The notes: generated by a model from the sequence alone, not told the origin. DNA of 64,000 bases from an uncultured Clostridia bacterium (GCA_944390965.1 CALXRW010000004.1:1-64000); one strand, 5' to 3'. Shown: positions 26,544 to 36,314, counted from the first letter of the stretch. Translations and numbers: made by a program.

Positions 26544-27323
26544 TTATTCATCATCCCATACTTTCCATGGAGCATTTCCAGATTCCCATAATGCTTCTAA
26601 TTGCATTTTATCTCTTTGTGTATCCATACATTTCCAAAAGCCATGATATTTATATGCCATAAGTTGTCCTTCTTTTGCAAGTTTTTCCAATGGTTCTTTT
26701 TCAAATGAAGTCTCGTCTCCTTCTATGTAATCAAAAACTTCTGGGTTTAATACCATATAGCCAGCATTAATATAACTACCATCCATTTGGTCTTTTTCTC
26801 TAAAAGACATAATTTGATTATTTTCAGAAATGTCTAGTACTCCAAATCTTTGTCCTACATTCACAGACGTGATAGTTGCAATTTTACCATGTGACTTATG
26901 AAACCTGATCAAGTCATTCATATCAATATCGCTTACGCCATCTCCATAAGTAAGCATAAATGGTTCATTTCCAATATAGTCTTTTATTCTCTTAATTCTA
27001 CCACCTGTCATTGTTTTAAGTCCAGTTTCTACTAATGTTACCTTCCATGGCTCTGAATGATTGTTATGTACAGTCATTTCATTATTGCATAGGTCAAAAG
27101 TAACATCAGACGTATGTAGATAATAATCTGCAAAGAATTCTTTAATCACATAGCCTTTATATCCTAAACAGATAATAAAATCTTGAAATCCTCTTTGAGA
27201 ATACTCTTTCATAATGTGCCACAAAATAGGTTTATCTCCAATTCCAATCATTGGTTTTGGTTTTAAATGACTTTCTTCTGAAATTCTTGTCCCAAATCCA
27301 CCTGCAAGTATAACAGTTTTCAT
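26544..27323 (-). CDS. rfbF: Glucose-1-phosphate cytidylyltransferase
   Basis: A 259-residue nucleotidyltransferase beginning MKTVILAGGFGTRISEE, with KPMIGIGDKPILWHIMK, YGDGVSDID (metal site) and a C-terminal WKCMDTQRDK. It makes CDP-glucose from CTP and glucose-1-phosphate and starts the CDP-dideoxysugar pathway continued by rfbG and rfbH. Length and motifs match the family throughout. Confidence 0.93.
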   Translation of the reverse strand: MKTVILAGGFGTRISEESHLKPKPMIGIGDKPILWHIMKEYSQRGFQDFIICLGYKGYVIKEFFADYYLHTSDVTFDLCNNEMTVHNNHSEPWKVTLVETGLKTMTGGRIKRIKDYIGNEPFMLTYGDGVSDIDMNDLIRFHKSHGKIATITSVNVGQRFGVLDISENNQIMSFREKDQMDGSYINAGYMVLNPEVFDYIEGDETSFEKEPLEKLAKEGQLMAYKYHGFWKCMDTQRDKMQLEALWESGNAPWKVWDDE

Positions 27324-27352
27324 GGCGTATTCCCTCTTTTCTTTTTCGTTTT

Positions 27353-27413
27353 AAGTAATTTCTTCGAAGAACGGGCGATTAAAATCGCCCCTACATTTTT
27401 TCATAAATTACTT
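27353..27413. repeat. MITE-like unit with nested palindrome
   Basis: Terminal inverted repeats AAGTAATTT and AAATTACTT bound a 61-bp unit with a central perfect stem GGGCGATT-AA-AATCGCCC followed by CTACA. It lies in the gap upstream of rfbF. Diverged relatives lie at 28254-28320, 36430-36490, 56813-56875 and 58262-58300. Confidence 0.75.
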
Positions 27414-27481
27414 TACACTATCTTCTTTTTCGTTTATTTTATCAATTCCAGACCTAAAAAGTCAACTATTTACCTATATAT

Positions 27482-28228
27482 TTATCTTCCCATAAACATC
27501 TGCACATAAATTTTTCCATATTTAGGACTATTTACTACACCAATTCCAGTATAGTTATAACTATTATTTAAGATATTTGCTTTATGCCCTTCTGAATTCA
27601 TCCATGCATTGACTGCACCAGAATTTTTGGAATTTCCGGCAATATTTTCTCCTGCTGTTTTATAGCTAATTTTAAAACTTTTTATCATATCAAATGGGCT
27701 TCCATAAATAGGTGAAGTATGGGAAAAATAGTTATTATCTACCATATCTTGTGCTTTGATTCTTGCCACATTTTGTAGCTCACTATCTATTTGTAATGCT
27801 ACCAATCCTGCATTTATTCTTTGCTCATTAATCAAATAAAATACTTCTTTTTCGTCTTCTGTTAGTAAATTTATAGTATCGGTTCCTGTAATGTTATTTT
27901 GATTATTTTGTGTTGTGTTCCCTGAATTTGATTTTATGGGCTTTACATATTTTTTGCTTACAGCTCCAACTATATCCTTATCTGTTTGTATCACATACCA
28001 ATCTCCAATTTGTGCAAATACTCTAATATATTCATTCTTTGGTATTGTTCCTACTATTTTGTAATTAGTACTTGGACCACTCCTTACATTTAAAGTAGTT
28101 GCTGTTACTAATCCTGTAACAAAATCTGTTTCTTGATAATGTGTCATTCCAAATACTTGGTAAAAATAAAACAACAGGATACACATAATTATGAATCCTG
28201 TCGTTTTTATCATTTTTCTCTTTTTCAT
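27482..28228 (-). CDS. SH3b plus CAP-domain secreted protein
   Basis: A 248-residue exported protein: an N-terminal signal/anchor helix, a bacterial SH3 domain (TTLNVRSGPSTNYKIVG, residues about 45-92) that binds cell wall, an asparagine-rich linker, and a CAP/SCP domain (about 120-248; VFYLINEQRINAGL, NYFSHTSP, GENIAGN, WMNSEGHKANIL). CAP domains of this sort are common in spore-formers; the biochemical activity is not settled. AAAGGGTGATG precedes this ATG. It lies between the secretion-like locus and the sugar cluster. Confidence 0.88.
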   Translation of the reverse strand: MKKRKMIKTTGFIIMCILLFYFYQVFGMTHYQETDFVTGLVTATTLNVRSGPSTNYKIVGTIPKNEYIRVFAQIGDWYVIQTDKDIVGAVSKKYVKPIKSNSGNTTQNNQNNITGTDTINLLTEDEKEVFYLINEQRINAGLVALQIDSELQNVARIKAQDMVDNNYFSHTSPIYGSPFDMIKSFKISYKTAGENIAGNSKNSGAVNAWMNSEGHKANILNNSYNYTGIGVVNSPKYGKIYVQMFMGR

Positions 28229-28253
28229 AAACATCACCCTTTGCCTATTTTGC

Positions 28254-28320
28254 TTTTAGTAATTTCTTTGAAGAGCGGGCAACTAAAATCATTCCCACAA
28301 TTCCCACATATTATTTTATG
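28254..28320. repeat. Diverged MITE-like unit
   Basis: Shares the AGTAATTTCTTTGAAGAGCG entry and TTTATGCTATCTT exit with the unit at 27353-27413, but the central stem (GGGCAACTAAAATCATTCCC) has decayed. Confidence 0.55.
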
Positions 28321-28371
28321 CTATCTTTTTAGTAATTCATATTCAATTAAAGTAATGTTTATGCTTAGATT

Positions 28372-28902
28372 TTAATAATTATACATATGCTGGTTATATG
28401 TTTTCAAAGGGATATCTTGGTCATCTCCTTTATATGTTAAAAGTTCTTCCACTCCAACTTGCCCACATGGTTTTATCCAAAATGTATCATCTAAATAGCT
28501 ATATTTTAGAATAACAGACTGTTCTTCTGAATATAAGTAGTATACCTCTAACCAAGCATTTGGTGTAGAAATGTAGCACTTACCAGTATCATATTCCTCT
28601 GGAAGATTTACCACTTTAGATAAGACATTTGTTTCTACAATATTATTTTCTAATTTATAATTATCTTCTAAGATATCTAGCACTGCTTCTGCATTTTCTT
28701 CTGCTACGTAATTATTATATTCTTGTATACAAGCAATTGGTAAATCATATATTTCAGAATCATCTTCTCTTAACTGTCTTATTTCTGTATTAATAATATC
28801 AGTTTCGTCATCTTCTTCTGGAATATTTACTTTCATCACTACTATGGTAATAATAAGAATCAATAAGACAGCAATTAATGCTATATATAGCTTCTTGTTC
28901 AT
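28372..28902 (-). CDS. Single-pass membrane protein, NTF2-like outer domain
   Basis: A 176-residue protein with one N-terminal membrane helix (residues 5-24) and an outer domain of about 120 residues whose strand/helix pattern (CIQEYNNYVAEENAEAVLDI, then several strands) suggests an NTF2-like fold, the fold of VirB8/TcpC. It closely resembles the next gene upstream in layout. Last gene of the secretion-like run. GGAGA precedes the ATG. Not matched to a named family. Confidence 0.6.
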   Translation of the reverse strand: MNKKLYIALIAVLLILIITIVVMKVNIPEEDDETDIINTEIRQLREDDSEIYDLPIACIQEYNNYVAEENAEAVLDILEDNYKLENNIVETNVLSKVVNLPEEYDTGKCYISTPNAWLEVYYLYSEEQSVILKYSYLDDTFWIKPCGQVGVEELLTYKGDDQDIPLKTYNQHMYNY

Positions 28903-28980
28903 TTGCTTCTCCTTTCTTTTTCAAGAGGCTCTTTATAAAAGCCTCTTTTCATTAAAATTTTTACATCTTTTTGAATTTAT

Positions 28981-29514
28981 CTATGCTTGATATTCATATA
29001 CATTATACAAGTTAGGAGAAACTGATTGATTGTAAATTTTTGAAGTGAATTCCTCTGTTGTTAAATCTCTACATGGTATAATTGAGAAGGTTCCTTGACC
29101 ATAATCCATTTTCACAATAACTTTAAAATTATTTTCTCCTTCTACATAGTAATTGGCAATTTCTACTGTAATATCTTGTTTTACCATAGAAGAATAAGCA
29201 AAATTTTCATCTTGTTCTTGCAAGTTTATCATCACACTGTTTATTTCTTTCTGTTGTACATACTCTTCATCTAAAATTCCTGCTAATTTATCTGTATCCT
29301 GTTTTTTTAATGTATCAATATATGTCTGCACACACCATAATACTGTATTTTTTTCTCCTTCATCTTCTACTTCTACTTTATCTTCTGAAACAGTATCTGT
29401 TTCTTCTCCCTTTTCTGGATTTGCATATTCTCGATATCTAAAATATAAATTTATAATAACTAATATAACAGTTAGAATAATTAATATGATAAAAATATAT
29501 TTTAATTTATTCAA
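28981..29514 (-). CDS. Single-pass membrane protein, NTF2-like outer domain
   Basis: A 177-residue protein with a membrane helix (residues 5-25), an acidic linker, and an outer domain opening VLWCVQTYIDTLKKQDTDKLAGILDEEY, a typical NTF2-like first helix pair. It probably starts at TTG one base after the stop of the big hydrolase gene, with AGGAGG inside that gene's last codons, so the two are translationally coupled. It may be a VirB8-like part of the secretion channel. Confidence 0.6.
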   Translation of the reverse strand: MNKLKYIFIILIILTVILVIINLYFRYREYANPEKGEETDTVSEDKVEVEDEGEKNTVLWCVQTYIDTLKKQDTDKLAGILDEEYVQQKEINSVMINLQEQDENFAYSSMVKQDITVEIANYYVEGENNFKVIVKMDYGQGTFSIIPCRDLTTEEFTSKIYNQSVSPNLYNVYEYQA

Positions 29515-29515
29515 A

Positions 29516-32500
29516 TTAATTTCCTCCTCTTCCTGTTACTCTCAAGGCAAAATTATATTTACTAAAGTTTGTTGATATAGTATCTGCTCTAATAGAACTA
29601 TTGCTTCCACAACTATATGATCTACCATTTCCTGCATATATTTCAACGTGGTGTGAACCTCCCGATTCATATACTACTAAAATATCTCCTGGTTGTAATG
29701 TACTAGAATTTACTGGTGTAATCATTTGCCATCCATATTTATCACATAATTTCTGCCCATTTGATTTAAACCAAGAGCTACTTTTTTGTGTCCCAAATTC
29801 TTGATATCCTAGTTCATATAATACCCAACTTACATATGCACTACAGTCAATTACTTTACTTTCAGTTCCACTACCTAAGTCCTTAATATTATAATGTGAT
29901 CCATACGTAAACCTATTATCCCTGACATAATCATGTAATTGTTTTGCAACTTCTAGTATATCTCCATTTAGTAAAGTATTTGAACCTGTTGGTGGCCAAG
30001 CTACTTCGACGGTTCCTGAAATTTCTCCTGTATTAACATTAGTAAATATCTGGTAATAACTGTTTCCTTCTCTCTTAATTGCCCAGGTTTCATCTCCACC
30101 CCAGAAGTATTTTTTAAACTTCTGCCAATATCCATTTCTAAAATCTTCTAGCGTAGATGGATTTTTTATTCCACTTGGTCCTTTATTATATGATCCCAAT
30201 CCTTTAAACCAGTTACCATCTGGCCAAGGGTAGAATATATAAGATCGAACTACATGGCACCCACATTCTATTTGTAAGCTTGCATTTCCTCTCATTGCAC
30301 TTGGGGAACAATCTTTTACCACTCTATTTCCATCTACATCTACTAATGTCTTATTTGGTACTGCATGATATTTCATATGGCATTGCATTAATCCATAAGC
30401 AATTCCATTGTCAGAATCTAAACGTCCACTGGATTCCACACAAATTACTGCAACAATAGCATATGGGTCTAAACCATATCGAATTGCCATTTCTGTTATT
30501 TCTGCGCTATAATCATTCCATACTTCAAGTGCTAATCCCTGTAGTTTTGACATATCAAATATAACTTCTGTTTTTTCCGGTGGATAAATATATCTTGGAA
30601 CAGAAAGATATGCTAATTTTTTTTCTCCATCTTCATTTTCGTCTTCCTCAGACGGAATATTTTCTGTTGCATCTTCATTATCCGCATCGGATGCTGTTAA
30701 ATCTTGTCCTCTTAATAATAAGCCAATATCTACACCTTTTTTTGTTTTTCCTATTTGAGTTCCTGCTTCAATAATCGTAGTATCATCTACTTTTAAATTA
30801 CTATCTACTTCAAGACCAAATATAGTAAGGGTTGTTCCATTTACCTCTGGATCCCATAAAGGATCAATGTCATCTGATAATCCTAATTCTTCTCTCTTTT
30901 TAGCTTTATATTCTTCCAGTTCTGTTTCTGTCATATCTTTTGTGCTTATTTCTGTCATAACATATTCTGAACCATTCCAGGTTCTTTTTGTATAAATCTC
31001 ATGTTTAATTACATTTCTAAATTGAATAGTTAAATAATCTTCTCCAATTTTTTTAATAACACAATTTCCAGGTGCAACTAGAATATCCCCACCTTCAAAT
31101 CCATATACAGTTTCTTCTGTTTCTTCGGCATCTTCGGTATCTGTGGTATCATCTGTTCCTGTTGTAGGGCTATTTGTGTCTGTTGTATCATCTGTTGCAT
31201 CATTTATACTACTATCATCAGTATCTTCATCTGTATTAGTTGTATTTTCTGTATCCCCTTCTCTTTTTGCTGTCACTTTATAAATGTACCTAGAGCCTTC
31301 TTCATTATCTTCTGTTTTTGGTGTTTCTTCTTGTGATGGCCACTCATATGATGGAATATATCTTTGGAATATCCATTGTAATGAAGTATTTTTTTCGTAT
31401 TTTGTTGCTTGTTCTTCACTACTGTCTTCTAATTCAAAACCAATGTCATTAAATAATTCTCTTAAATTTTTTAGTAAATGTTCTGCATCTTCTGTTTTAG
31501 TAGATTCCAAAATAGACATTGCTGTTAAAGAATTTTTTGTTGGAGAAATTTGCCTTTTTTCTCCTTCATTCATTCCTGTTCCATTATAGATATAATATTT
31601 TGCTTTTTCTGCTACTTTAGCTTCAAAAACAGCTAGTTGATCTTCATTTTCTACATCTACTGTTTCTCCATCTGTATATTTTTTAATTATTCTTGTATCT
31701 ACTACCCCTAATAATTCTTTAATAACTGCTGAATTATCATATTGTATTGGTTCTCTTACTTGCCTTAAATCTTCCGCTTGTGTTCTTAGCACAGTATATC
31801 CTTCACCAGAATCAAGATTATACTCATCTAATTCTCCATCTGTTAGTCCTACTTCTGCTGAATAACCAGATACTATTTCATAGGCAGATTGCTCTCCTGA
31901 ATTTTGTGTGCCTTGTAAATTATCTAATCCACTATCTATGTTTTCTTCATTTGTCAAAGTAATTCCTAATTCATCAACAGCCCTATTTAGAAAAGTTTCC
32001 ATTTGGTTGCAAACACCTTTAATCCATCCTTCTGGTGGAACACAATATTTTCCTTTTATTGCAATGTCACCAACGGAATAATATCCTTTTCCAAAATAGT
32101 TCCCACTACTTTCTCCACTAATTAATTCTCCAAATGCTAATGTTGCTTCAGAAAAACTTGAGAATCTATTCCATGTAGTTCCATTTTTATCTTTATATCC
32201 TCCTCCTCTGCTTCCTTGCGTACTCATCCAGTTGTGTGTGCTTGAATCAATTAAATCCCAAGAAGTCCCTGCTCCAGATTCTTTAATGGCAACAGATGCT
32301 GCGAAAAGTGCATTGATTCCATATTCATTTTGTATTTGCATAAATGCATCAGCTGCTCCTACCAAGTTGCTTGCTCCTTGAGCATCACTATAAGTAGCTA
32401 AAATCTTCTTTAAATCATCAATATTTTCTACATATGGTGCTGCTCCAGGTTCATCTATTTTTACAATATACCCTTGCATTGCTTCTGGGTCTTTAAAATC

Positions 32501-34780
32501 TAAATCTCTATACCAATGATCATCTACACTCTTAATATATGGTATATATAAGGAAAGATTGGCATGTTCAGAATTATACCAGATTACTGAATTCAATTTT
32601 TGCATGTCTTCATATATATTTTCAAAGAAATCTGTCGATAATTCCTCTACGTCACTATATCCTGGATTACTGCTCGGTGTATATTCGTCTTTTTCAACTG
32701 AAGCAAGAAAATCATCTACATTATCTAAGATTTCATATAAATTTTCACAAAATTGATTTGATTCTTCCAAATCTGTTACTTCAACAGTCATAGATACTTT
32801 ATTTGAGAAGTACTCTGCATGTACCTGTCTCCATTCATCTTTTTCTTCTTCCGTCATTGTGGTAGCATTATTTGTTATATTTATTAGTTTCTCGAAAGTC
32901 TTTATCATATTCTCTATACGGTTCTTCTTTTCTACTATGATATTATAGTAATATTCTTCAGCGTCTTGTCCATCTTTTAAAAGTCTTCTAGAATATTTAG
33001 TCTGATAAAATTTGATATTTACTTTAGTAGCTAATCTTTCATCTCCTATTGCAACTGCATATGTAAAGTCTGGTGACATAGTTGCAAGATGGAGTGTTAA
33101 TGAGAACTCTAATGGTTTCCCATATTTCCCTGCCCAACCACTTAAATCATAAATATATTCTGGTTCATATTCTTCAACCTCTTTGCCTGGTGAAATATAT
33201 AGTTTCTTTTCATCACGCACCAAATGAATGTCTCCATCATAATTTTCTATATTATTATCTTCTTCGCTATCACCTTCAACAGACTCTACTATTTTTGTAT
33301 CTATATTAATTAATCCATTTGCTGATTTAGTAAATAATGCTTCATCTGAGGTAAGTCCAGCAATTACTCTATCAAACCAATTCATTGATTTTCCATCATA
33401 AAACATATAAGTCCTATAGTCTGACATCAGATATGCTCGCAAAAATTCGCTGTCAATCCATTTTACTTCGCCAACTTCATAGTTTGTAATAAGTCCTCTT
33501 TCATCTACATCAGCTTCATCAAATGTAATTTCTCTTTCCAAAACTCTTTTATATTCTGGTTCTCCAATTCTTTGCCCATTTGCATCCATGTATTCTACTC
33601 TTCTGACAGTAATTTCTCCTGTTCCAACTTTTTCCCATAACCACAAAATTGTATCTCTTGCATTTTCAATAATAGCTACTTGCTCATCTATCGTTTCACC
33701 TAATCCAATATGTTTCTCACCTGGTGAACTTGTCCATACTATATCCCCATTGTACTGAACAATATGATTGGCTTGCTCCATATTCCTAAATATAAATGTA
33801 TAATAGCTTTCTTTTTTTTGGACATTGTTTTGTATATCTTCTTCTGTTTCTCTTTTTGCTAGAAATCCATAGCCTGTCAAATCATATCCCATGTCTGACA
33901 CATAATTGGCGGCATCCTCTAAATTTGCATCTGCAATAACACCTGCCGGGTCAGCACCAAAAACAATCTTTGTTGTTCCTGCTACTGTATCAAACCATTC
34001 ATAAATTTTCCCTAAAATCATATCTGGCATATTTTGGAAGAAGCTAACAATTCCCATTATCAAAAATATAATAATAACTATGAGAAGAATAATTCCACAA
34101 GCTGGTCCTCCAGCAGCACCTGCTCCTCCAGCAGCCGCTCCTGTTCCAGCACCGGTCGCACCAGCTCCCGCCTTTGCTCCAGATTTTGCTCCAGCTTTTA
34201 CTGTAGTATTAGTAGCTTTTTTGTTGGAATCACTTGCTTTTCTTGATAATTCTTGATGCTTTTTAGCAGATCTTTGTTTTTGTGCTTCTGCCTTTTCTTC
34301 TGCTGTTCTACTGTCTACTCTTTTAGGTGGTGGATTCATTCTTCTTTCGTGTTGCTGATTTCTTAAATTGCGTTTTTGAGCTGCTGCTCCTCCTCCTTTT
34401 GATTTTCCAGGTTTTTTATTAGGACTTTCTATTCCTTCTCTTCTATTGTTCTGTTTTTGTTGTCTAATATATTTTCTCTGCCCTTTTGAAGGTCTACTAG
34501 ATGATTCTTTCCCTTTTTTATTGGTTGATTGCTTTTTCATCATGTCATTTATTTTTTTGATTTGTTTTTGTCTATTCCCATGTAGATGTCTGTTACCTTT
34601 CATTGTTCCTTTGGAAGATGAATCATCTGTTTCTTCAGATTGATTTTCCGATTCATTTGTATCACTTTCTGCATCATTTTCATCTTGTTCTCCTTCTGCT
34701 AATTCATCCTCCTCTGATTGGTCTTCTTCTAGATTTTCATTTTCTTCTATCTCTTCATCATCATAAAAAGTCAAATTCAC
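29516..34780 (-). CDS. Giant T4SS peptidoglycan hydrolase with three enzyme domains
   Basis: A 1754-residue protein. The cytoplasmic N-terminus is acidic, then strongly basic, then Ala/Gly-rich; one membrane helix follows (about 230-250, IILLIVIIIFLIMGIVSFF). Outside there are a large unrecognised domain (280-780), a glucosaminidase-like domain (about 815-900, AVAIKESGAGTSWDLI, FSEATLAFGELI), a Ser/Thr/Asp/Glu-rich linker (1180-1230), a lytic transglycosylase-like domain (about 1440-1525, VICVESSGR, IAYGLMQCHMKYH) and a C-terminal NlpC/P60 peptidase (Cys in VIDCSAYVSWVL near 1644, His in GGSHHVEIYAG near 1710). VirB1-like enzymes open the wall for secretion channels. The start (GTG at 34780 or TTG at 34774) is uncertain. 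Confidence 0.85.
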   Translation of the reverse strand: MNLTFYDDEEIEENENLEEDQSEEDELAEGEQDENDAESDTNESENQSEETDDSSSKGTMKGNRHLHGNRQKQIKKINDMMKKQSTNKKGKESSSRPSKGQRKYIRQQKQNNRREGIESPNKKPGKSKGGGAAAQKRNLRNQQHERRMNPPPKRVDSRTAEEKAEAQKQRSAKKHQELSRKASDSNKKATNTTVKAGAKSGAKAGAGATGAGTGAAAGGAGAAGGPACGIILLIVIIIFLIMGIVSFFQNMPDMILGKIYEWFDTVAGTTKIVFGADPAGVIADANLEDAANYVSDMGYDLTGYGFLAKRETEEDIQNNVQKKESYYTFIFRNMEQANHIVQYNGDIVWTSSPGEKHIGLGETIDEQVAIIENARDTILWLWEKVGTGEITVRRVEYMDANGQRIGEPEYKRVLEREITFDEADVDERGLITNYEVGEVKWIDSEFLRAYLMSDYRTYMFYDGKSMNWFDRVIAGLTSDEALFTKSANGLINIDTKIVESVEGDSEEDNNIENYDGDIHLVRDEKKLYISPGKEVEEYEPEYIYDLSGWAGKYGKPLEFSLTLHLATMSPDFTYAVAIGDERLATKVNIKFYQTKYSRRLLKDGQDAEEYYYNIIVEKKNRIENMIKTFEKLINITNNATTMTEEEKDEWRQVHAEYFSNKVSMTVEVTDLEESNQFCENLYEILDNVDDFLASVEKDEYTPSSNPGYSDVEELSTDFFENIYEDMQKLNSVIWYNSEHANLSLYIPYIKSVDDHWYRDLDFKDPEAMQGYIVKIDEPGAAPYVENIDDLKKILATYSDAQGASNLVGAADAFMQIQNEYGINALFAASVAIKESGAGTSWDLIDSSTHNWMSTQGSRGGGYKDKNGTTWNRFSSFSEATLAFGELISGESSGNYFGKGYYSVGDIAIKGKYCVPPEGWIKGVCNQMETFLNRAVDELGITLTNEENIDSGLDNLQGTQNSGEQSAYEIVSGYSAEVGLTDGELDEYNLDSGEGYTVLRTQAEDLRQVREPIQYDNSAVIKELLGVVDTRIIKKYTDGETVDVENEDQLAVFEAKVAEKAKYYIYNGTGMNEGEKRQISPTKNSLTAMSILESTKTEDAEHLLKNLRELFNDIGFELEDSSEEQATKYEKNTSLQWIFQRYIPSYEWPSQEETPKTEDNEEGSRYIYKVTAKREGDTENTTNTDEDTDDSSINDATDDTTDTNSPTTGTDDTTDTEDAEETEETVYGFEGGDILVAPGNCVIKKIGEDYLTIQFRNVIKHEIYTKRTWNGSEYVMTEISTKDMTETELEEYKAKKREELGLSDDIDPLWDPEVNGTTLTIFGLEVDSNLKVDDTTIIEAGTQIGKTKKGVDIGLLLRGQDLTASDADNEDATENIPSEEDENEDGEKKLAYLSVPRYIYPPEKTEVIFDMSKLQGLALEVWNDYSAEITEMAIRYGLDPYAIVAVICVESSGRLDSDNGIAYGLMQCHMKYHAVPNKTLVDVDGNRVVKDCSPSAMRGNASLQIECGCHVVRSYIFYPWPDGNWFKGLGSYNKGPSGIKNPSTLEDFRNGYWQKFKKYFWGGDETWAIKREGNSYYQIFTNVNTGEISGTVEVAWPPTGSNTLLNGDILEVAKQLHDYVRDNRFTYGSHYNIKDLGSGTESKVIDCSAYVSWVLYELGYQEFGTQKSSSWFKSNGQKLCDKYGWQMITPVNSSTLQPGDILVVYESGGSHHVEIYAGNGRSYSCGSNSSIRADTISTNFSKYNFALRVTGRGGN

Positions 34781-34801
34781 TCACCTCTTTTCTGGTCCAT
34801 T

Positions 34802-35758
34802 TTATTCTTGCATATTTAATGTGATTGCATAATTTTCTATTGTATCTTGAAGGTTTCCCTCTTCATCATAAGTCATAGGGAAACTTTTTATAAATCTTAA
34901 TGCATTGAAATGGATTCCTCTTGAAATATCTGTTTCATGATAATATTTTGTAAATTCTAGTTCAAATTCTTCTGTTTCTCCTGGTGAAATAATAATATCA
35001 TTATTGGTATTGTTTTTTAGTATTCTTACTTCTGCATTTAATTGTAAGGTAATTTGATCTTTATCCATGTTATGGTCTAATAATACTAACTGGTATTCTG
35101 TTTTATTATATGCTTTTACAGTATAGGTTTCTTTCTCATATTCCTTTTTTAGGCTTTCTACTGTAATTCGAACATTGTCATCTTCATAAACAGCAAATTC
35201 CATTTCTTTTCTTTCTATATATCCGTTTACAGACAATTTCATTCCATCTTCCGTATTATGCATAGTAATTACTTCTGTTCTGTAGCCTAATTCTTCTTCT
35301 CCTGTTAATCCTGTTGCTAAAATATCTTCAAATATTCTTAAACGATAAACATATTTATCTTCTTCATTATAGTAATTTTGAACAGTATATACTTTTTTAT
35401 CATTAAACATTTGATCTACATAAACTTCAAAATCGTCTAATTCAGGAAATAAATCTTTTTTGCAGTCTTCTGTTAAAAGGGAATACGCTTTTTCATAGTC
35501 TTTTTCATTACAAGCATCAAAATACTCTTCAATTAAAGCATAAATTGGCTCTTTTAAGTTACTTGGGACTTCTTCACCCTCTGTTACCATAATAGGAGTA
35601 TCGGGATTATAAGTAGTAGAAGGTATTGCCTGAAAATCATGATGTTTTAAATACTGATTAATTAAGTATATAATTCCTATTATAATAAGAAAAATAACAA
35701 TTTTATTTTTATGTCTTTTAAAAAATTGATATATTTTTAACCTTAAATCTAATAACAT
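34802..35758 (-). CDS. Single-pass membrane protein with NTF2-like domain, secretion locus
   Basis: A 318-residue protein: basic N-terminus, one membrane helix (about 19-36), then ALIEEYFDACNEKDYEKAYSLL, a typical NTF2-like start, and a C-terminal beta-rich domain of about 120 residues. The gene is tightly linked to the hydrolase and VirB6-like genes. VirB8-type proteins share this layout, but similarity is only of fold type and order. GGGAG precedes the ATG. Confidence 0.6.
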   Translation of the reverse strand: MLLDLRLKIYQFFKRHKNKIVIFLIIIGIIYLINQYLKHHDFQAIPSTTYNPDTPIMVTEGEEVPSNLKEPIYALIEEYFDACNEKDYEKAYSLLTEDCKKDLFPELDDFEVYVDQMFNDKKVYTVQNYYNEEDKYVYRLRIFEDILATGLTGEEELGYRTEVITMHNTEDGMKLSVNGYIERKEMEFAVYEDDNVRITVESLKKEYEKETYTVKAYNKTEYQLVLLDHNMDKDQITLQLNAEVRILKNNTNNDIIISPGETEEFELEFTKYYHETDISRGIHFNALRFIKSFPMTYDEEGNLQDTIENYAITLNMQE

Positions 35759-35803
35759 ATAACTCCCTTCCTAATTTTAATGAATACATAAGTGGATTTT
35801 TTG

Positions 35804-36314
35804 TTATATTACTTCAAAGGAAATAATATAATCATTATAATCTAATTCATAAACGATAAATTTTTGTGTAAATGTCTCTTTTTCTCCTAAAGCGTCTACA
35901 ATATTTAGGTAAAGAATAAAATATTTCCCCTGTCTTTGCATTTCTTCATATTCTAAAATAATAATGTCTGGATAAAGATTTTTAGCATAATTTTCAAATT
36001 CTTCTATTGTTTTAAAATAATTTTGTTTAAAATCCTCATTTAGCAAACTATATGCTTTTTCATAATCTAAATTTTCAATATAGCTTATATATTTTGATAC
36101 ATAAGTTTTTATTCTTTCTTTTTCTGTCATATTTCTTAAATCATTCATTTCTTGCTTTTCTATTTGTTTTTGATCTTCTGTTAACTCTTTACCTGCTTCT
36201 GACTCTTCTCTATTATCTGTTCCTCCCCAAAAGTTTCCGCATAGAAAGAATGCATAATATTAGAATAATTAATAATAAAACTATCAAGAATATTGTTTTT
36301 TTCTCCATTTTCAT
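35804..36314 (-). CDS. NTF2-like membrane protein; membrane helix joined by +1 shift at CGG
   Basis: From the ATG at 36314, with GAAAGGA about ten bases before it, 25 codons encode a membrane helix and end at an in-frame CGG (complement 36237-36239). Skipping one base gives complement(join(35804..36238,36240..36314)), 169 residues: helix, acidic linker, then IKTYVSKYISYIENLDYEKAYSLL, an NTF2-like domain close to that of the gene at 34802. Without the shift the outer domain would lack its anchor and the helix would end after seven more codons. An internal ATG at 36148 exists but has only a weak ribosome site. Position in the operon fits a secretion component. Confidence 0.75.
36236..36239 (-). 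other. +1 frameshift site CGG-A (NTF2-like gene)
   Basis: In-frame context ATG CGG A. Straight reading stops after seven codons; skipping C reads GGA and joins the helix to its outer domain. Confidence 0.78.
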
